Shown piece after piece: positions 15,020-24,325 of a stretch of DNA of 64,000 nucleotides (position 1 is its first letter; every line of letters begins with the position of its first letter). Source of the stretch: Actinomycetes bacterium (GTDB lineage: Bacteria > Bacillota > Sulfobacillia > Sulfobacillales > JAIMBI01); the NCBI GenBank assembly GCA_023565505.1, contig JAIMBI010000017.1, forward strand, positions 1 to 64,000, written 5' to 3'. The position numbers and the translations under genes are program-made. The notes under the pieces are model-generated. The model ran no database searches. It was not told the origin of the DNA and saw only the letters and a program-made list of their open reading frames with translations.

Positions 15020-16879
15020 CTACTCCTCCCCGCGGGTGGTGCGCCAGACGGCCAGGGCCAGCAGCAGGGCCAGCCGTCCGTCGTCGGAGTCCCACGCCGG
15101 ACCGTCGAGGTGGGTCCGCAACTGCTGCAGGCGGTACCGGACGGTGTTGGGGTGGAGGTAGAGGCGACGGCCGGTCTCGGCGACGTCGCCGGTCAGCAGG
15201 TAGTGATAGGCGGTCTCGAGCCATTCCGTCCGGCAGGCGGGGTCCGCCGGCAGCCAGGCCCGGGCGAAGCGGACCAGCACGTCGCGGGCCGTCGACCAGT
15301 CCAGCCAGGCCCGGAGGGGCGGCCGCCCGATCCACCGGATGCCGCGGCCCCCCTCGGCCAGGGCGGAGCGGATCCGGGCCAGGACCGCATCGTGCCGGGC
15401 CGGCGGCACCGGCTCCTCCGTCGCGGCCGCGAGGAGGGGCTCGGGCAGAGACGCCATCCAGCGGCGGACGCGGTCCGCAAACGCCCCGGCGGACGGCGGG
15501 ACCGACGCGTAGAGCACCGCGTCGGCCGTCCAGCGGGGGGCGGCGGGGGCCCCGAGGTCGGCCAAGGACCGCGCCAGCATGACGGTGCGCTGCGGATCCG
15601 GCGCGTCGCCCAGAGCCACCCCGAGGAGATGAGCCGGCGACGCGGCCACCGGGGCGGGGCGGCCGAGTGCGGCCGCTCGGCGGACCTCTTCGCGGGCGAC
15701 GAGGTCCGCGAGTCGGCGAAGCAGGTCGTCGCGGAGGGCCTCCCGGTCCGGCAACCAGCCGTCGGGCCAGGCCAACCGGACCGTGTAGGGCCGAGGGAGG
15801 CCCGGCGCCTGGACGTTCAGCGACTCCGTCCGGCCCGCCGACTTGACGTCCATCAGCGTAGCCCCCCAGGCATCCGTGACGTGAATGCCCATCCCGGCCG
15901 CCCGCAAGGCGTCGGCCGCCTGCCCGAGGGCTTCGGCCGTGGCGAGCGCGCCGCGGAGGCGGTCGACGCGGACGCCGACCGGCTCGGGGTGGCCTTTGAC
16001 CCCCGCGGGGCGACCCCGGGGCCGGTGCGGCCACACCCACGGCCCGATGTGCCGGGCGAACGCGTCGAGGGCGAGGAGGGCCCAGGGAGTGGGCCGCCCG
16101 GGTTCCCGCCAGGCCACGTAGAGCGCCCCGCGGGACCCTTCGGGGGTGGTCCAGGGCGCGATGACGCCGCTCTTGAGGTCTTCGCGGTCGATGAGGGCCG
16201 CGACCGACCGGTCGCGGAGCGAGGTGGTCCGGTAGTCCCGCACCACCAACCCGCGGCCGCGGGCGGCCACGTGGCCGCCGACGCCGCGACCTACGGGCAG
16301 GACGAACCCGAAGTCGGGATCCTGGATCCCGATTTTCTCGGCCACCGCGATGGCCCGGCCGTCCGCCGTCGGGACCGCGATGTAGGCGACGGGCGCGAGG
16401 AAGAGCTGAGCCGCCACTTGAAGGAGCGGAGAGAACAGTTCCGGCCAACGATCCGGGCGGTTTTCCAGGGCCTGCACCACCCGATCCCAGCCGCGCGCCA
16501 CCTCGGTCTGGACCTCGTCGAGGTGGCGCCGCCACCGGTCGTGCAACGCCGCGAGGAGGCGACGGAACAGGCGCTCGTCGGACGGATCGAGAGGCGGCGG
16601 CCGCCACAACGCGAGCCGGGGGCGGAGGGCGTCCGGACGCCAAGGGTCGCGTGCGGCCAACGGATAGCGTACGACCGGGGCCTCGCCCGGTCGCCGAGCC
16701 AAGAACGCCGGCAGGGGAGCGTCCGCGCTGGCGTACACCTGCAGACCGCTGAAGGCGGACGGCCAGGTGATGCAGGCGGGCACCCCGAGCCAGTCGGCCA
16801 CGGCGTCCACGACCTCCTGGAGATGGCCGCCTCCGGCGGCGAGATACAAGAGGCGCCACGCGACCGCCTCGTCCCGCAT
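15020..16879 (-). CDS. PucR/CdaR-type transcriptional regulator, likely regulator of acetone carboxylase
   Basis: A 619-residue regulator. The N-terminal half has a GAF-like sensory domain (about 135-290, including PTADGRAIAVAEKIG). The C-terminal end has the PucR helix-turn-helix (about 560-610), with the family pattern TGDVAETGRRLYLHPNTVRYRL. It is transcribed divergently from the acetone carboxylase operon, with about 150 bases between start codons, and is its most likely activator; the ligand may be acetone or a ketone. The ATG at 16879 has GGAGGTGGGAG upstream. Proteobacterial acetone carboxylases use the sigma-54 activator AcxR, so this would be a different control scheme. Confidence 0.85.
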   Translation of the reverse strand: MRDEAVAWRLLYLAAGGGHLQEVVDAVADWLGVPACITWPSAFSGLQVYASADAPLPAFLARRPGEAPVVRYPLAARDPWRPDALRPRLALWRPPPLDPSDERLFRRLLAALHDRWRRHLDEVQTEVARGWDRVVQALENRPDRWPELFSPLLQVAAQLFLAPVAYIAVPTADGRAIAVAEKIGIQDPDFGFVLPVGRGVGGHVAARGRGLVVRDYRTTSLRDRSVAALIDREDLKSGVIAPWTTPEGSRGALYVAWREPGRPTPWALLALDAFARHIGPWVWPHRPRGRPAGVKGHPEPVGVRVDRLRGALATAEALGQAADALRAAGMGIHVTDAWGATLMDVKSAGRTESLNVQAPGLPRPYTVRLAWPDGWLPDREALRDDLLRRLADLVAREEVRRAAALGRPAPVAASPAHLLGVALGDAPDPQRTVMLARSLADLGAPAAPRWTADAVLYASVPPSAGAFADRVRRWMASLPEPLLAAATEEPVPPARHDAVLARIRSALAEGGRGIRWIGRPPLRAWLDWSTARDVLVRFARAWLPADPACRTEWLETAYHYLLTGDVAETGRRLYLHPNTVRYRLQQLRTHLDGPAWDSDDGRLALLLALAVWRTTRGEE

Positions 16880-17027
16880 GTCTCCCACCTCCGTCCGAGG
16901 ACCCGTTTGGTGCGGTTCGACCAAATCAGCCGCCAGACGTTGGATAAGATGAACATTCCCGAGTATTGGCTTGAACACCAATAATTCTAGCGAAACGAAG
17001 ACGACCCGAGGCGGGGAGGTGGACCGT
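16880..17027. promoter_or_regulatory. Divergent control region of the PucR regulator and acetone carboxylase operon, two inverted repeats
   Basis: Two inverted repeats share a TTGG/CCAA core. Site 1 is TTTGGT-N8-ACCAAA at 16906-16925 and site 2 is TATTGG-N8-CCAATA at 16964-16983; their centres are 58 bases apart. The whole stretch is far more A+T-rich than its surroundings. A possible rightward promoter is TTGGAT (16940-16945) with the site 2 left arm as a poor -10. These are the best operator candidates for the PucR-type protein. Confidence 0.5.
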
Positions 17028-19193
17028 GTGGAGACAGGAGCACCAGCCGGCGCGGACGGCCGTCGGGTGCCGCGCATCCTGGCCATCGACACCGGCGGGA
17101 CCATGACGGACACGTTCGTGGTCGACGAGCGTGGAGCGTTCACCATCGGCAAGGCGCAGACCACTCCCGAGCGCGAGTCGGAGGGGCTCCTCCGGTCGCT
17201 GGAGGATGCGCTGGGATATTGGGGCATGTCCCGGGCGGACGCGGTGCCGCATCTTAGGGCGGTGGTCTACTCCGGGACGTCGATGCTGAACCGCCTGTTG
17301 GAGCGGCGCGGCGACGGTCCCATCGGGGTGCTGGTCACGGCCGGGTTCGAGGACTACTTCCGCATGGAACGGGCGGTCCAGACCTACGCCGGGTACCCGT
17401 ACGCGGACCGGCTCCACGCGGTGACGCACGTCCACAACCAGCCCATCGTGGAACGGCGCTACGTGTTCGGGGTCCGCGAGCGGGTGAGCTTCTTCGGCGA
17501 GGAGGTCGTCCCGCTCTACGAGGAAGAGGTCCGCGACGCGGTCCGGCGTCTGTTGGCGATGGGGGTCGTGGCCCTCTGCATCAGCTTCCTCTATGCCTAC
17601 CGGGATCCGCGGCACGAGCTGGCCGCCGAGGCCATCGCCCGGGAGGTCATGGCCGAGACGGGCCGGTCGGTGCCGGTGTATCTCTCCTCCCGCAGCAATC
17701 CCGTCCGCGGCGACCTCGCGCGCCTCAACACGATGGTGGTAGAGGTGTACGCGGCGCGCCCGTCGCGGGCCCAGCTGTTCGACATCCGGAGCCGTCTCCA
17801 GGCCGAGGGGAGCACCGCGCCGGTCCGGGTGTTGGCGTCGCACGGCGGCACGGTGTCGCCGGACGTGGACTGGCTGGTCTCCACGTTGGTCTCCGGACCC
17901 ATCGGGGGCATCCTGGGCGCCCGCCGGCTCTCCGAACTGTACGGGTTCGAGAACGTCGTCTGCACGGACGTCGGCGGCACCAGCTTCGACGTAGGGCTCA
18001 TCACCGAGCGCGAGCTCATCACCCGAACGGAGCCCACCGTCGCGCGCCTGCTCCTGACCCTCCCCACGCTGGTCATGGACTCCATCGGGGCGGGCACGGG
18101 GACCTTGGTGCGTCTGGACCAGGCCGTCCGGCGGATCACCTTGGGCCCCGACAGCGCGGGCGCCCGCCTGGGCGTCTGTTATCCGGAGGGCGGTGTGGCC
18201 GTGCCCTCCATCACCGACTGCGACCTGGTCCTGGGATACCTCAATCCGGAGTACTTCCTCGGCGGCGAGGTGGACATCGACCGGGACCGGGCTCTCGCGG
18301 CCATCGAGCGGGACATCGCCGGTCCGCTCGGCACGGACGTGTACACGGCCGCGGAGGGCGTCGTCCGCCTCCTCGAGACCCAGATGCGCGACCACCTCTA
18401 CGGCATGGTCCTCGGCATGGGTTACGCGCCGGAGAACTACCACCTGCTGAGCTACGGCGGCGGGGGGCCGCTCCACGTGGCGGGCTACACGGCGGGGTTG
18501 GCCTTCCAGGATATCCTGGTCCCGACCTGGGCGGCCGCGTTCTCCGCTTTCGGCGGCGCGTGCGCCGACTACAGCTACCGCTACGACCGGAGCGTCGACC
18601 TGCTCATCACGCCCGACCCGCGCCAGCGGGCGGCGGTCGCCGACGCCCTGGCCCGCGCCTGGACGGAGCTCAGGGAGCGGATCGCGGACGAGTTCCGGCG
18701 GGACGGCCTGAACCCCGACGCGATGACGTTCGTCCCGTCGGTGCGCATGCAATACCTGGGCATGCTCGACGACCTGGAGGTGCGCGCACCGGCCGTGCAT
18801 CTGGACCCGGGCGGCGGCCTCGACGCCCTGGTGCGACGGTTCGAGGAGCTGTTCGTGAAAATCTTCGCCCGGGCGGCCCGGAGTCCCGAAGCGGGCTACT
18901 TTGTCACCAAGGCCATCGGGGTGGGAATCTTCCCCACCGAGAAGCCGGTCCTGCCCCGTTACCCCGTGACCTCCGGGCCGCCCGGGGCCGACGCATACAA
19001 GGGCACGCGGCCCATCTACTGGGGCGGTGCCTGGCACGTGGCCCAACTGTGGGAGATGGACCGGGTCCGCTCCGGCCAGGAGGTGGACGGGCCGGCCGTG
19101 GTCGAGGCGCCCTCGACCACGTTGCTGGTGCCCCCCGGGTGGCGGGCGACGCTCGACGCGTATCGCGTGTTCCATCTCGCGCGGCGGGGCTGA
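17028..19193 (+). CDS. acxA: Acetone carboxylase beta subunit (hydantoinase A/HyuA family)
   Basis: A 721-residue HyuA/oxoprolinase-family subunit, close to the usual length of about 717 for acetone carboxylase beta. The N-terminal phosphate-binding motif of the ASKHA fold is LAIDTGGTMTDTFVV at about 18-32. A second nucleotide-binding motif, CTDVGGTSFDVGL, lies at about 320, and GAGTGTLVRLD at about 360. It is expected to phosphorylate acetone and bicarbonate with ATP before the alpha subunit joins them. The GTG at 17028 is chosen from GGGGAGG at normal spacing; the frame is open upstream to a TTG at 16971 within the operator region. Confidence 0.9.
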   Translation: METGAPAGADGRRVPRILAIDTGGTMTDTFVVDERGAFTIGKAQTTPERESEGLLRSLEDALGYWGMSRADAVPHLRAVVYSGTSMLNRLLERRGDGPIGVLVTAGFEDYFRMERAVQTYAGYPYADRLHAVTHVHNQPIVERRYVFGVRERVSFFGEEVVPLYEEEVRDAVRRLLAMGVVALCISFLYAYRDPRHELAAEAIAREVMAETGRSVPVYLSSRSNPVRGDLARLNTMVVEVYAARPSRAQLFDIRSRLQAEGSTAPVRVLASHGGTVSPDVDWLVSTLVSGPIGGILGARRLSELYGFENVVCTDVGGTSFDVGLITERELITRTEPTVARLLLTLPTLVMDSIGAGTGTLVRLDQAVRRITLGPDSAGARLGVCYPEGGVAVPSITDCDLVLGYLNPEYFLGGEVDIDRDRALAAIERDIAGPLGTDVYTAAEGVVRLLETQMRDHLYGMVLGMGYAPENYHLLSYGGGGPLHVAGYTAGLAFQDILVPTWAAAFSAFGGACADYSYRYDRSVDLLITPDPRQRAAVADALARAWTELRERIADEFRRDGLNPDAMTFVPSVRMQYLGMLDDLEVRAPAVHLDPGGGLDALVRRFEELFVKIFARAARSPEAGYFVTKAIGVGIFPTEKPVLPRYPVTSGPPGADAYKGTRPIYWGGAWHVAQLWEMDRVRSGQEVDGPAVVEAPSTTLLVPPGWRATLDAYRVFHLARRG

Positions 19194-19246
19194 CGGCCGG
19201 GCCGCATGACCGTCGACCGCGATTGACCTGGAGGAGGATGAGGCGC

Positions 19247-19732
19247 ATGCCGTACGACCCGAAGACCCTGGCGGATCTCCTCGACGGCCGGCTGCCGTGG
19301 GCCGAGACCAAGGAGATCATGTCGCAGCAAAAGGATCCGGAGCGGTTCCGCATGGTCCGGGACATTCTCCAGGAGCGGGTCCGCTTCCCCGAGCGCATCC
19401 TGCTGCCGCTGACGCCGCACCTGTACATCGTGCAGAAGGGAGCGGACCGCATCGTGAAATGCGACTGCGGCTACGAGTTCGGGGACTACCGCCGGAATTG
19501 GAAGACCCAGGCCCGGGTCCTGGTTCGCGACACCCCGGAGCTGATGGCCGAGCTCTACCACCCCGACCAGGGAGCCGACCCGGACTGGGAGGAACTCCGC
19601 GAGTTCTACTGTCCCGGCTGCTACGCCCTGCTGGAGGTGGACGCCGTTCCCCCGGGTTATCCCGTCCTGATGGATTTCCTGCCCGACCTGGACGCGTTCT
19701 ACCGCGACTGGCTCGGGGAGCCGCTGCCCTAG
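19247..19732 (+). CDS. acxC: Acetone carboxylase gamma subunit
   Basis: A 161-residue small subunit specific to acetone and related ketone carboxylases, which separates this operon from plain hydantoinases. It has the family opening YDPKTLADLLDGRLPW, then two cysteine pairs, C72-x-C74 (KCDCGYEFGDYR) and C122-x2-C125 (FYCPGCYALLEVD), that probably bind a metal such as zinc. The ATG at 19247 lies nine bases after GAGGAGG; the ATG at 19238 abuts that site and is less likely. Encoded between the beta and alpha subunits. Confidence 0.9.
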   Translation: MPYDPKTLADLLDGRLPWAETKEIMSQQKDPERFRMVRDILQERVRFPERILLPLTPHLYIVQKGADRIVKCDCGYEFGDYRRNWKTQARVLVRDTPELMAELYHPDQGADPDWEELREFYCPGCYALLEVDAVPPGYPVLMDFLPDLDAFYRDWLGEPLP

Positions 19733-19767
19733 ACGCCTTGCTTGGGAGGATTGGAGGGGAATTCCCA

Positions 19768-21957
19768 ATGCCGGAACAGACGGCGCGGGCCGTGGGCCTT
19801 AGGCGACGCCTCGAGGAGATGGAGCGCCTGTACCGCGAGACGGGGCACTACGGCGGGATCGACCGGCTGACGCTCAAGGAGCAGGACCCGTTCCGCTACG
19901 AGAAGGTCTACGCCGAACTCCGGGGCGCGTTGGTCTCGGCCCGGGAGACGGCCCTGCACATCTCGGCTTCGCCCATCGTGCGCAACATCGGGGAGCTGTG
20001 CTTCGCCTTCTACACGCCCGAGGGCGACTCCGTGGCCGTGTCGACCGGGATCATCACGCACGTGCACACCATGAGCGAAGCCATCAAGTTCATGATCCGG
20101 AACGACTACGACCAGGACCCGGGCATCGCCGAGGGCGACATCTTCTGCAACAACGACCCGGACCTGGGCAACGTGCACACGACGGACGTGCACACCATCA
20201 TCCCGGTCTTCTGGGAGGGGGAGATGATCGGCTGGGCGGGGGGTGTCGCCCACCAGGTGGACATCGGCGCCTCGACGCCGGGCCATGATCCCATCGCGAC
20301 GGCCAACCGGTTCGAGGACGGGTTCTACGTGACGGCCGAGAAGATCGGCGAGCGCGACGCGGTCCGCAAGGACTTCAAGGTGAGGGCCTCGCGGAGCGTC
20401 CGGACCCCGCTGTACTGGGACCTCGACGAGAAGTGCCGGCTGGCCGGCGTCTACATGATCCGGGACGCGGTCCATCGGATCATCCGCGAGGAGGGACTCG
20501 ACTACTTCCTGCGCTTCATGCGCGAGGCGATCGAGGAAGGGCGGCAGATCTTCCTGGCCCGCGTGCGCGAGCGCCTAGTCCCCGGCGTCTACCGGACGGC
20601 GTCGTTCGAGGACGCCCCCTACGCCGGCAAGGCCTGGCATCCCGAGCAGAACCAGGACCGCATGATGCATGCGCCCATGACCATCACCATCGGAGCGGAC
20701 GGCTCCTTCTTCCTGGACATGGAAGGCGCCAGTGCGCCCGGCCCCTTCCCCTTCAACGCCTCGGAGGGATCCATGCAGGGGGCGCTCTGGGTCCTCATCA
20801 CGCAGACGCTCATCTACGACGGAAAGGTGAACGACGGTTCGTACCTGGCGGCGGGCCACCATTTCCCGCGGGGCACCTGGTGCAACGCCGCCGATCCGAC
20901 GCTGGCCTACGGCAGCCCCTGGGGCTTTCTCATCCCCGCGTTCACCGGCATGTTCCGTTGCCTGTCGCGCGGATACTTCGCCCGCGGCTACCGCGAGGAG
21001 ATCGTGTGCGGCTACGGGTTCACGGGCGACCCGACCCAGGGCGGCGGCATCCTGCGGGCCACCGGCCAGTACTTTCCCGTCTCGAACTTCGAGCTGTGCT
21101 CGGTCGGCCTCGGCGCGCGCGGCACCATGGACGGGCTGGACGCCGCCTACGCCATGTGGAACCCTGAGGCGGACATGGGCGACGCGGAGGTCTGGGAGAC
21201 CATCGAGTCGGGCCTGCTGTACCTCTCGCGGCGGATCAAGCCCGATACCGCGGGATACGGCCGCTATCGCGGCGGCAGCGGGTGGGAGGCGCTCCGGCTG
21301 GTCCACGGCGTGACCGGGATGGAACTGTACTCCTTCCGGGACGGCGCCGTGTTCCACGGCGGCGCCGGGCTGTTCGGCGGCTACCCCAATGCCACCGGAT
21401 ACCGGCTCTTCCTGCGGCGCACCAACTTCGCCGAGGTGGTGCGCGAGCGGCGGCCGTACCCGTTGGGGGACGCCGACCCGGCCCGGCGGGAGTTGGACAC
21501 GGCCCTCAGGGGGGAGGTCCACCGGTCCCCGCACGCGCTCATCCTGCCCCAGACCTTCGGGGACGACGACCTGTGGTTGTGCGTGTTCTCCGGCGGACCC
21601 GGATACGGGGATCCTCTGGAGCGGACGCCCGCGGAGGTGTGCGCCGACGTGGCCGGCAACGTCTACCTGCCCCGGACGGCCGAGAACGTCTTCGGGGTGG
21701 TCGTCCGGCCGGATGCCGCGGGGGAATGGCGGGTGGACGAGGCGGCCACCGAGCGGCGGCGCGCCGCCTTGCGGGCGGACCGTCGGGCCCGCAGCGTCGA
21801 TTATGCGACGTTTTGGGAGCGGGAGCGCCGGAAGTTGCTCGAGGGGCGGATCGCCGACGTGGTGCGCCGCATGTACCGGGAGTCGATGAGCGGATCGGCG
21901 CGCTGGGCGGAGGAGTTCCGGGCGTTCTGGCAGCTGCCGGACGGGTGGATGCCGTAG
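19768..21957 (+). CDS. acxB: Acetone carboxylase alpha subunit (hydantoinase B/HyuB family)
   Basis: A 729-residue HyuB-family catalytic subunit; the Xanthobacter protein has about 769. In the family this subunit binds manganese and condenses phosphorylated acetone with carboxyphosphate to give acetoacetate. Family features include SASPIVRNIGELCFAFY, the metal-binding-type segment NNDPDLGNVHTTDVHTI, and HQVDIGASTPG. The ATG at 19768 follows GGAGGGG. It ends the carboxylase operon, which is followed by a strong hairpin. Acetophenone carboxylase is a possible alternative, but the gamma subunit and the next gene favour acetone or small ketones. Confidence 0.9.
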   Translation: MPEQTARAVGLRRRLEEMERLYRETGHYGGIDRLTLKEQDPFRYEKVYAELRGALVSARETALHISASPIVRNIGELCFAFYTPEGDSVAVSTGIITHVHTMSEAIKFMIRNDYDQDPGIAEGDIFCNNDPDLGNVHTTDVHTIIPVFWEGEMIGWAGGVAHQVDIGASTPGHDPIATANRFEDGFYVTAEKIGERDAVRKDFKVRASRSVRTPLYWDLDEKCRLAGVYMIRDAVHRIIREEGLDYFLRFMREAIEEGRQIFLARVRERLVPGVYRTASFEDAPYAGKAWHPEQNQDRMMHAPMTITIGADGSFFLDMEGASAPGPFPFNASEGSMQGALWVLITQTLIYDGKVNDGSYLAAGHHFPRGTWCNAADPTLAYGSPWGFLIPAFTGMFRCLSRGYFARGYREEIVCGYGFTGDPTQGGGILRATGQYFPVSNFELCSVGLGARGTMDGLDAAYAMWNPEADMGDAEVWETIESGLLYLSRRIKPDTAGYGRYRGGSGWEALRLVHGVTGMELYSFRDGAVFHGGAGLFGGYPNATGYRLFLRRTNFAEVVRERRPYPLGDADPARRELDTALRGEVHRSPHALILPQTFGDDDLWLCVFSGGPGYGDPLERTPAEVCADVAGNVYLPRTAENVFGVVVRPDAAGEWRVDEAATERRRAALRADRRARSVDYATFWERERRKLLEGRIADVVRRMYRESMSGSARWAEEFRAFWQLPDGWMP

Positions 21958-21970
21958 CCCTTCCGCGGAG

Positions 21971-22003
21971 GGGGCCTCCGGGCCGGGACGGCCCGGAGGC
22001 CCC
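21971..22003 (+). terminator. Hairpin terminator after the acetone carboxylase operon
   Basis: A perfect 14-base-pair stem, GGGGCCTCCGGGCC with GGCCCGGAGGCCCC, surrounds a five-base loop 13 bases after the alpha subunit stop. Only a short T run (GTTTGCG) follows, so termination may be partial and some transcripts may continue into the acetoacetyl-CoA synthetase gene. Confidence 0.7.
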
Positions 22004-22037
22004 GTTTGCGTCCCCCCGAGTTGCCGGCCTCTTTTTA

Positions 22038-22043
22038 TATAAT
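22038..22043 (+). promoter_or_regulatory. Probable -10 element for the acetoacetyl-CoA synthetase gene
   Basis: A consensus TATAAT hexamer in an unusually A+T-rich patch (CTTTTTATATAATCTAG) lies 37 bases before the GTG start. No -35 hexamer stands at proper spacing. It suggests the synthetase can be transcribed independently of the carboxylase operon. Confidence 0.5.
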
Positions 22044-22080
22044 CTAGTCGCGCAACAAGCGGGAAAGGCGGCGAGATATC

Positions 22081-24084
22081 GTGCCGGTGGAGGAAGGGAC
22101 GGTCCTGTGGACGCCGTCGGCGGAGACGGTGCGGGCGGCCAACGTGACCCGGTACCAGGAGTGGCTCGCGCGCACGCGGGGGCTGTCGTTCGCGTCGTAC
22201 CACGACCTCTGGCGATGGTCGACGGAGCACCTGGAAGAGTTCTGGGCGTCGGTGTGGGAGTATTTCGACGTCATCGCCCACCATCCGTACCGCCGGGTGC
22301 TGGACGCGCGGCGGATGCCGGGCGCCAAATGGTTCGAGGGCGCGACGCTCAACTACGCGGAGCACATCTTCCGGAACGCGCGGCCCGACGCGCCGGGGAT
22401 CCTGTTCCGGTCGGAACGTCGGCCGCTGGCCGCCTGGAGCTGGGCGGAGCTTCGCCGGCGGGTGGCGGGGCTGGCGCGGGAGCTTCGCCGGCTGGGCGTG
22501 GGCCGAGGGGACCGGGTGGTGGCGTACGTGCCCAACATCCCCGAGGCGGTGGTGGGAGTGCTCGCCACGGCGAGCCTGGGGGCGATCTGGTCGAGCTGCT
22601 CGCCGGACTTCGGGAGCGTGAGTGTCATCGACCGGTTCCGGCAAATCGAGCCCAAGGTGCTGCTGGCCGTCGACGGCTACGCCTACAACGGCCGGGACTT
22701 CGACCGCACGGCGGTGGTGGCCCAGATCCAGGCGGCGCTGCCGACGCTGGAGCACACCATCTGGATTCCGTACCTGAACCCCGAGGCACCGCCGCCGAGC
22801 GACCGGCCCACCACCCGGTGGGGGGACATCGCGCCGGACGACGGGCTCCTGGCCTTCGAGGCGGTGCCGTTCGACCACCCGCTGTGGGTGCTCTACTCGT
22901 CGGGCACGACGGGCTTGCCCAAACCCATCGTGCACGGCCACGGCGGGATCGTGCTGGCGCACCTCGTCCACGGGCACATCGGGATGGACCTCAAGCCGGG
23001 CGACCGGTTCTTCTGGTTCACCACCACGGGGTGGATGATGTGGAACGTGGTGGTCTCGGGGCTGTTGACGGGCAGCACCATCATCCTGTACGACGGCAGC
23101 CCCGGGTGGCCGGACCTGGACGTGCTGTGGCGGCTGGCCGAGGAGACGGGCATGACGTTCTTCGGCACGAGCGCGGCGTATCTGACGACGTGCATGAAGG
23201 CGGGGCTCGAGCCGGGCCGGCGCTTTGACCTGGGGGCGCTCCGGGCCGTCGGGTCGACGGGGTCGCCGCTGCCGGCGGAGGCCTATGCGTGGGTGTACGA
23301 GCACGTCAAGCGGGATCTGTGGCTCAACTCCGCGAGCGGCGGCACCGACGTGTGCGCCGGATTCGTGGGCGGGGTACCGACCCTGCCGGTGACGGCCGGG
23401 GAGATCCAGGCGCGGGCGCTCGGGGCGGCGGTGGCGGCGTACGACGAGGCGGGCCGGCCGGTGGTGAACCAGGTGGGCGAACTGGTGGTCACGGCGCCGA
23501 TGCCGTCGATGCCGCTCTTCTTCTGGGGCGATACGGACGGGCGGCGCTACCGCGAGAGCTACTTCGAGATGTATCCGGGGGTGTGGCGACACGGGGACTG
23601 GATCCGGATCACCGAGCGGGGCACGTGCGTCATCACGGGCCGGTCCGACTCGACCATCAACCGGTACGGGGTGCGGATGGGGACGAGCGAGATCTACCGG
23701 GTGGTGGAGGCCATCCCGGAGGTGGCGGACAGTCTCGTGGTGGATCTGACGGCGCTGGGGCGGCCGTCGGTGATGTATCTCTTCGTAGTGCTGAAGGAGG
23801 GCGTCACGCTCGACGAGGGCCTGAAGGCGACCATCGCGGCGCGGATCCGGGAGGCGCTGTCGCCGCGGCACGTGCCCGACGCCATCTACCCCGTGGCGGC
23901 GGTGCCGCGGACGCTGAACGGCAAGAAGCTGGAGGTGCCCATCAAGAAGATCCTCTCGGGGGTGCCGCTGGCCCAGGCCGTCAATCCGGACGCGCTGGCC
24001 AACCCGGAGGCCCTGAAGGATTTCGAGGCGTTGGCGGCCCGGCTGGCGGCGGAGCAGAGTGCGACAGCCGGCGGCGCGGGTTGA
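22081..24084 (+). CDS. aacS: Acetoacetate--CoA ligase
   Basis: A 667-residue AMP-forming ligase that activates acetoacetate to acetoacetyl-CoA, the expected next step after acetone carboxylation. It has the acetoacetyl-CoA-synthetase N-terminus (EEGTVLWTPSAETV), the P-loop-like YSSGTTGLPKPIVHG at about 277, and YRESYFEMYPGVWRHGDW. The C-terminal catalytic lysine is in RTLNGKKLEVPIKK (K615/K616), which is the acylation site in related enzymes. The GTG start is at 22081, with its own -10 element. The downstream AcuC and PatA-type genes could control this lysine. A decayed second copy lies at about 26.0-26.5 kb. Confidence 0.92.
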   Translation: MPVEEGTVLWTPSAETVRAANVTRYQEWLARTRGLSFASYHDLWRWSTEHLEEFWASVWEYFDVIAHHPYRRVLDARRMPGAKWFEGATLNYAEHIFRNARPDAPGILFRSERRPLAAWSWAELRRRVAGLARELRRLGVGRGDRVVAYVPNIPEAVVGVLATASLGAIWSSCSPDFGSVSVIDRFRQIEPKVLLAVDGYAYNGRDFDRTAVVAQIQAALPTLEHTIWIPYLNPEAPPPSDRPTTRWGDIAPDDGLLAFEAVPFDHPLWVLYSSGTTGLPKPIVHGHGGIVLAHLVHGHIGMDLKPGDRFFWFTTTGWMMWNVVVSGLLTGSTIILYDGSPGWPDLDVLWRLAEETGMTFFGTSAAYLTTCMKAGLEPGRRFDLGALRAVGSTGSPLPAEAYAWVYEHVKRDLWLNSASGGTDVCAGFVGGVPTLPVTAGEIQARALGAAVAAYDEAGRPVVNQVGELVVTAPMPSMPLFFWGDTDGRRYRESYFEMYPGVWRHGDWIRITERGTCVITGRSDSTINRYGVRMGTSEIYRVVEAIPEVADSLVVDLTALGRPSVMYLFVVLKEGVTLDEGLKATIAARIREALSPRHVPDAIYPVAAVPRTLNGKKLEVPIKKILSGVPLAQAVNPDALANPEALKDFEALAARLAAEQSATAGGAG

Positions 24085-24126
24085 GAAATCGGGTGCGGGG
24101 ATGGAGTAGCCGGCCGCCGTCCTGCG

Positions 24127-24167
24127 CCGGAGCGGGCCCCGCGGAGAAGGAACGGGGCCCGCTCCGG
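24127..24167 (+). terminator. Long G+C hairpin after the acetoacetyl-CoA synthetase gene
   Basis: A 15-base-pair stem, CCGGAGCGGGCCCCG with CGGGGCCCGCTCCGG, encloses an 11-base loop, beginning about 43 bases past the synthetase stop. There is no T run after it, so it may terminate weakly or protect the 3' end. Confidence 0.55.
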
Positions 24168-24267
24168 CGGGTCGGTCCCTCGCCTTGGTCAGGTTCCCTG
24201 GCAGGGTCGAGATGGGCCGGAACGAGGGCCCGCACGACCTGCCCCCTGGGAGACGGCTGACGGGGAT

Positions 24268-24325
24268 GTCACGGGCGCACCGTGTGGTGCGCCCGGTCGT
24301 ACCCTGGGTCTTCTTCGCCCGTGAC
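24268..24325 (+). other. Mutually exclusive nested hairpins
   Basis: GTCACGGGCG (24268-24277) can pair with CGCCCGTGAC (24316-24325). The overlapping GGGCGCACC (24273-24281) can pair instead with GGTGCGCCC (24286-24294) around a four-base loop. Two alternative stems sharing one arm is the architecture of attenuators, but no downstream gene on this strand explains it. Confidence 0.35.
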
